64,000 nt of DNA from Skeletonema tropicum (lineage: Eukaryota; Bacillariophyta; Thalassiosirophyceae; Thalassiosirales; Thalassiosiraceae): the NCBI GenBank assembly GCA_037178625.1, contig CM074132.1:2542001-2606000 (forward strand), in the 5' to 3' direction. The notes beneath the pieces are model-generated. The model made no database searches. It was not told where the DNA came from and worked only from the letters and a program-made list of their open reading frames with translations. Position numbers and translations under genes: made by a program. Of the stretch, positions 60,057-64,000 are shown one piece after another; position 1 is the stretch's first letter; every line of letters begins with the position of its first letter.

Positions 60057-62935
60057 GAGGGCGCAACGATTTGTTGTAAGACTTGAGGTGTAGGTTGCCT
60101 GTAGGGCTTGACGCGTCGGATGTTGAGACGCTCTTGTAGATGTTGGGTGAGTTGAATAGTGATGTTACCATTGACATGGATTCTTGTGATAGTGAAGGGG
60201 CCCTTCCAACGATCATCGAGTTTGGCAGGATCGAAGATCTTCTTCATGACTTGTTCTCCAACGCGATAATCGTAGCTGTACCGCTTGGCGTTGAGTCGTT
60301 TGGCATCCTTGTCGACACGGCGTTGGCGGCGAAGGTTGATCTCGTTCATATCATATTGAACTGGAAGGTTGAAGATCATATCGCGTCCAAAGGCCAGTGC
60401 TGCTGGGGCATACCCAGTAGATTGCGACGGGGTTGCACGGATAGAACTGAGAGTATCAGATAAGATTGTTCCCATCAAGTCTTCGGCTTCAGTCAAGGTG
60501 CGAGGGTTGTGATTGGAAAGTTGAGCTCGAATGGAGTTTCCCATAGTAAGATGCAGGCGTTCGATGATCGCATTGCTTTGGGGGTTACGAGCTGTCGATG
60601 GGGCTGATGCAATACCAGCATCGTGCAACAACCGCTGGAACTGAGGTCCAATAAATTCACCACCTTGATCATGAGCGCAAACTTCGGGTCTTGGATATCT
60701 TGAGAGCCATAATTCATTGAACTTGCGAGCTACGTTTTCGCTAGTCTTGCGCTTGATCATGATGGCATCTGGGTAACCAGTGGCACGATCGATTGCCGTC
60801 AGGGCATAGAACTCATAGGCTTTACCGTGTCGTCCTGATGTTTTGACATACCACGGGCCCACAAGGTCTACGTCACATTGCTTCCATGGATTGAGATCTT
60901 GTACTTGACGTGGAGGGAAATGGCCATAGCCGCGTTGGCCAATCTTTGTGCGCTGACAAACATCGCACGAAAAGGCTGCTATTCGGGCTGCTAATTGGGG
61001 ATGATAGAACTTGGAAAGTGCATAAGTAACTGCCTTTGCTCCTGGATGATTCAACAGGAGGTGGAAGTATTCAATCGCGGCATCCACGGCATTGTCTGTG
61101 AGGACTATCTTCAAGGTCGATTCATCTTGAGGAGTAGGGCTATAGCAAATCAGCGACGTATCATGGCGACCAAACGTTCGACGATGGTAGAACGTTGGGG
61201 AAGTAGTGAGCTTCTGCTGAAGGGTAGGACAGCGGCTCTGCTCTTCTGCAAGCCATTGATAGCGCAAAGGGTTCTGGACGGTAGAAGGAAGATTCATGAA
61301 CTGTTGCAATTGATGTAGCGGGAACTCGTCATCACTGGCCAACTCTGCTAGTTGTTCTTCAAAGATGCTGGGTTCTTCATCTTGATTGACATCTTGGGGA
61401 ACTGGATTGAATTGAACTGGAGTAGGGGATAGTTCATCCTGCCTCTTCTCGGCTCCTGAGAAATCAAACTTGGGGAGTCGACTGTACGCGTCCGCTAGCA
61501 CATTAAGCTTGCCTGGATGATAGAACCATTCGGCATGAAAAGATTCGAGGAAACATCTCCAACGAAGGACTCTCTGACTGTTCAGGTTAGAGAATGTAAG
61601 GTTGCGATGGTCAGTGAAGATTTTGATCTTTGCTCCAAATAGCATGGTACGATATTCCGTGAGAGTGCTGACGATTGCCAGGAGCTCCTTCTCCATCGTT
61701 GTGTATCGAGACTGTGCCGCCGAGAGTCTTTTGGAGTAATACGCAACAGGGCGCCCGCCTTGAAGTATGGCTGCTCCCAGTTGATAATCAGAACTGTCCG
61801 TGTAGACTTCAAAAGGCTCATTGTGGTTGGGGTAGGCACACAAAGCATCACTTGCAATAACTTGCTTCACTTCCTGAAAAACTTTCTCTAATTCTGGAGT
61901 CCAAACGATCGGTGCTTTCTTCTTCTGAATACCGCGGATAAGTTGAGTGAACGGAGAGAGGAGATGGCTTCGTCGAGGCCAGAAGTCACGATACCAGTTG
62001 ATGAGGCCCACAAGCGTTCGCACTTCGCTAGCGTTGGTAGGCCGTTTCAAATCAAGAACCGCTTGAACTTTCTTCTGCCAAGGTTGAATGCCATCCTTGG
62101 AGACCCAATGACCAAGGAAGTCCCCTTCTGCAATACCGAATTCGCACTTCAAAGGGTTAACACTAAACCCTGCCTCTTCAAGGCGCCTGAACACTTCGTT
62201 GAGGGTGCGTGTATGGTCTTCCCAAGTATCTGACCATATGGCGATGTCATCAATGTAAACTTCAACGTCATCTAAATCTCGAAGAACTTCCTCAATAACT
62301 GACTGCGCAAATGCTGGAGAGTTGCGGAGACCCATAGGAGCTCTCGTCCAACGAAAGAGACCGAACGGTGTTGATATAGTGGTGAGGTCCTTAGCTTTGT
62401 CCGTCAATTCAAACGAATAGAACATCATGCTCAAATCAAGTTTCGTCATGTACTGGAATCCCGAACGCTTTCGGATCAGGTCTTGGATGATAGGGAGAGT
62501 ATAATCCTTGGGTTTGATGACCTTATTGAGCTCACGTAGATCTGCTATGAAACGAACTTTGCCATCTTTCTTGGGAACAATAAACGAAGGCAGTCCCCAT
62601 GCAGACGGGCCAGAGACTCTTTCAAGAACACCTATGTCGATGAGACGCAGCAACTCCTTCTTGAATGTTTCCATATGGACTCGAGGAGTAGGGTAAGGCC
62701 GCCGAAAAACTGGTTGTGCTCCTGGTTGTAATTCAATATCCATCTTGGCTCCTTTGTAGACATGAAGCTTGCCGTCGAAGAGCTTGTAATGCTTGCGTAA
62801 CATCTCGCTGAGGTCCTGGCGCTGAGTCGGAGACAGATGCTGACAATTCTCTTTGATGACCTCATCCACATTTATCTCGTCATAGGTTGAATCAGCAATT
62901 GACGTAGCGAAAGAGTCGAGGTAGTTCAGATCGTC
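60053..62935 (-). CDS. pol: Pol polyprotein: reverse transcriptase, RNase H, integrase
   Basis: About 960 residues, open from the overlap with the gag-protease frame. RT motifs: 'WGLPSFIVPKKDGKVRFIAD', 'YMTKLDLSMMF', 'PFGLFRWTRAPMGLRNSP', catalytic 'EVYIDDIAIWSD', 'GDFLGHWVSKDGI'. RNase H: 'PFEVYTDSSDYQLGAAIL', 'RYTTMEKELLAIVSTL', 'KIFTDHRNL'. Integrase: HHCC zinc finger ('HLLLNHPGAKAV', 'FSCDVCQRTK') and DDE with 'CDVDLVGPW', 'VCAHDQGGEF', 'NPQSNAIIERLH', then 'RVGEQVMKKIFDPAKLDDRW'. No internal stop. The first ATG is far inside; the frame is +1 relative to the upstream ORF, so expression likely needs ribosomal frameshifting at 62934-62939. All catalytic residues are present, so it may be active. 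Confidence 0.9.
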   Translation of the reverse strand, partial: DDLNYLDSFATSIADSTYDEINVDEVIKENCQHLSPTQRQDLSEMLRKHYKLFDGKLHVYKGAKMDIELQPGAQPVFRRPYPTPRVHMETFKKELLRLIDIGVLERVSGPSAWGLPSFIVPKKDGKVRFIADLRELNKVIKPKDYTLPIIQDLIRKRSGFQYMTKLDLSMMFYSFELTDKAKDLTTISTPFGLFRWTRAPMGLRNSPAFAQSVIEEVLRDLDDVEVYIDDIAIWSDTWEDHTRTLNEVFRRLEEAGFSVNPLKCEFGIAEGDFLGHWVSKDGIQPWQKKVQAVLDLKRPTNASEVRTLVGLINWYRDFWPRRSHLLSPFTQLIRGIQKKKAPIVWTPELEKVFQEVKQVIASDALCAYPNHNEPFEVYTDSSDYQLGAAILQGGRPVAYYSKRLSAAQSRYTTMEKELLAIVSTLTEYRTMLFGAKIKIFTDHRNLTFSNLNSQRVLRWRCFLESFHAEWFYHPGKLNVLADAYSRLPKFDFSGAEKRQDELSPTPVQFNPVPQDVNQDEEPSIFEEQLAELASDDEFPLHQLQQFMNLPSTVQNPLRYQWLAEEQSRCPTLQQKLTTSPTFYHRRTFGRHDTSLICYSPTPQDESTLKIVLTDNAVDAAIEYFHLLLNHPGAKAVTYALSKFYHPQLAARIAAFSCDVCQRTKIGQRGYGHFPPRQVQDLNPWKQCDVDLVGPWYVKTSGRHGKAYEFYALTAIDRATGYPDAIMIKRKTSENVARKFNELWLSRYPRPEVCAHDQGGEFIGPQFQRLLHDAGIASAPSTARNPQSNAIIERLHLTMGNSIRAQLSNHNPRTLTEAEDLMGTILSDTLSSIRATPSQSTGYAPAALAFGRDMIFNLPVQYDMNEINLRRQRRVDKDAKRLNAKRYSYDYRVGEQVMKKIFDPAKLDDRWKGPFTITRIHVNGNITIQLTQHLQERLNIRRVKPYRQPTPQVLQQIVAPS

Positions 62936-64000
62936 ATCGCTCCTTTGTAAAGTTGGAGTTCATTGGAATGCGCTTGCCCTGCCACCCGAGCTCGAGTCTT
63001 TCGTAATCAACTATTAGACCTATCTTCCGCAGGAAATCATTACCAAGTATCAAATCAAACGAACACTTGGCGTCAAAGACGAGGAACTCTTGACTGTCAA
63101 CGGTGAGGTTGGCATCGAATTCAGGGAACTTGATTCCTTCACCGAGGAGGGATCCAACTGGTGCATAGTTGCCTGCAATGGTATTACATATTGTTGTTTT
63201 TGATGGTTGAAGAAGGGCTGCTCCGGGTGGTAAAACACTACGGTGAGCCATCGATACGCTGCCACCGGTGTCAAAAAGGCACTTGAGGAAGCGATTGGAT
63301 TCGACTCCATTGACTGACTTGACCATAGCGTATGCAGTTGCCATAGGGACTGTTCTGCCTTTTGAATCTACTTGGAAGGTGATCTGAGGGTCACTGAACT
63401 GAAATGACTCGAGGATCGCCCCAAATTGCTTGACTCGTTTGTCACAAATGCTTGGTAGCTGCAATGCTGCTCCCAAATCGACTAGTTCATTGCCGTAAGA
63501 TTCAACGACTGTATCTGGAAAAATGTTGAAATCCCAAGCTTCCGCATTAGATTGGCCTGGGATTGGATCGAGCACGTGATATTCAGGACAATCCACTCTC
63601 TGCGCTTCGATAGCGACTACTTCATTAGTGAAAGGAATGTTGTTGATGGTTGCAGCTAGTGCATCCTCCGCAAAGTGACTATTGAACAATTCGTTCAAGA
63701 ACTCATCATCATGAAGTTGAGCGTCTGATGCGATGCGGTCGAGCATTGGTGCAGGGCTAGAAGCTGGCTGCGCTCTTGGATCCTTACATATCGGGACTCC
63801 ACTATTCAAGCTGGGCTGTGCTTGCAGAGCGGCAGGAACTGTATTATTGTTCCCGCGGATGCAACATGGAAGTTGAACATCAATCGCGCTCGGAGGCTCT
63901 GAGGTCACATTGTTGACATGATACTCAAGAGCAGCTGGGGCATTAGCATACCCTGTTACTTCTTCAAGGCTCGTAGAATAGATATCGATGAAAGTAGTGC
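62934..64000 (-). CDS. Gag-protease ORF, N-terminus outside window
   Basis: Open from the window end to TGA at 62934-62936, at least 354 residues. A polar N-terminal part is followed by a retropepsin-like domain at the C-terminal end: 'KCLFDTGGSVSMAHRSVLPP' with the catalytic D-T-G, 'VGSLLGEGIKFPEF', 'FDLILGNDFLRKIGLIVDY' (the ILG[ND]-[DF] motif). It ends 'NSNFTKER'. The protease is thus in the gag frame rather than in pol. No ATG that must be the start is within view. Confidence 0.85.
   Translation of the reverse strand, partial: TTFIDIYSTSLEEVTGYANAPAALEYHVNNVTSEPPSAIDVQLPCCIRGNNNTVPAALQAQPSLNSGVPICKDPRAQPASSPAPMLDRIASDAQLHDDEFLNELFNSHFAEDALAATINNIPFTNEVVAIEAQRVDCPEYHVLDPIPGQSNAEAWDFNIFPDTVVESYGNELVDLGAALQLPSICDKRVKQFGAILESFQFSDPQITFQVDSKGRTVPMATAYAMVKSVNGVESNRFLKCLFDTGGSVSMAHRSVLPPGAALLQPSKTTICNTIAGNYAPVGSLLGEGIKFPEFDANLTVDSQEFLVFDAKCSFDLILGNDFLRKIGLIVDYERLELGWQGKRIPMNSNFTKER

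Larger units (their letters stand above)
59832..64000 (-). mobile_element. Ty3/gypsy LTR retrotransposon, 5' part beyond window
   Basis: Order on the minus strand: gag-protease frame (64000 to 62934), pol with RT, RNase H and integrase (62935 to 60053), polypurine tract (about 60042-60056) and 3' LTR. RT-RNase H-integrase order defines Ty3/gypsy. Intact frames suggest a young element. No chromodomain or env is seen. Confidence 0.88.

Noticed and set aside
1..64000. CRISPR arrays, tRNA or rRNA genes, bacterial operons
   Set aside because: No regularly spaced repeats, no cloverleaf that I could fold by eye, and introns throughout; the window is eukaryotic.

Overview
The window looks like nuclear DNA of a diatom, probably a centric one. 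The evidence is compact genes on both strands; short introns of about 60-120 bp with GTAAGT or GTGAGT donors; predicted plastid-type N-termini, meaning a signal peptide followed by an ASAFAP-like motif ('ADAFSAG', 'CAAFSPA', 'YCFVQPP'); and families I associate with diatoms. The assignment is inference from gene content. Exon joins were read by hand from GT/AG sites and reading-frame continuity.

Layout. 1-9.3 kb: ELP2 (minus, cut by the window start), a large C2-domain membrane protein (plus), and a Pro/Ser-rich protein with a conserved C-terminus (minus). 9.9-11.7 kb: a decayed gene region bracketed by a 33-bp inverted repeat. 12.4-20.7 kb, all minus: PIG-O (GPI ethanolamine phosphate transferase), a spermidine-synthase-like/SET fusion, and a TrhO-type rhodanese with zinc-finger and RRM modules. 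21-24 kb: member C of an undescribed repeat-module family and a zinc-finger protein. 26.1-27.0 kb: SNU23/ZMAT2. 27.1-36.1 kb: two further members of the module family (A and B), created by a direct segmental duplication that also copied the 3' end of SNU23; a decayed transposase-like gene lies between them.

36.5-58.4 kb is a dense housekeeping stretch: a basic membrane protein, an FSH-type serine hydrolase, two related DnaJ proteins, a plastid fibrillin-like protein, a BAP31-like ER protein, a MOT1 molybdate transporter, an RRM-FtsJ protein, a Stc1-like zinc-finger protein with a 450-bp internal duplication, a Cys-rich protein, an alpha/beta hydrolase, a cyclic-nucleotide-domain/ankyrin K+ channel, a COX20-like protein, a conserved unknown and a plastid aspartate/prephenate-type aminotransferase. 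58.8-64 kb holds a decayed tyrosine-recombinase-like ORF and then a Ty3/gypsy retrotransposon (minus) running off the window end.

The genes do not form one pathway. Several act on RNA (ELP2 and TrhO on tRNA wobble uridines, SNU23 in splicing, RRM-FtsJ as an RNA methyltransferase candidate). The most unusual items are a thioredoxin-fold SH3BGR-like domain nested in the first ELP2 WD40 blade, the spermidine-synthase/SET fusion, the TrhO-RRM fusion, and the three-gene family whose roughly 70-residue repeat modules each sit on a phase-1 symmetric exon.
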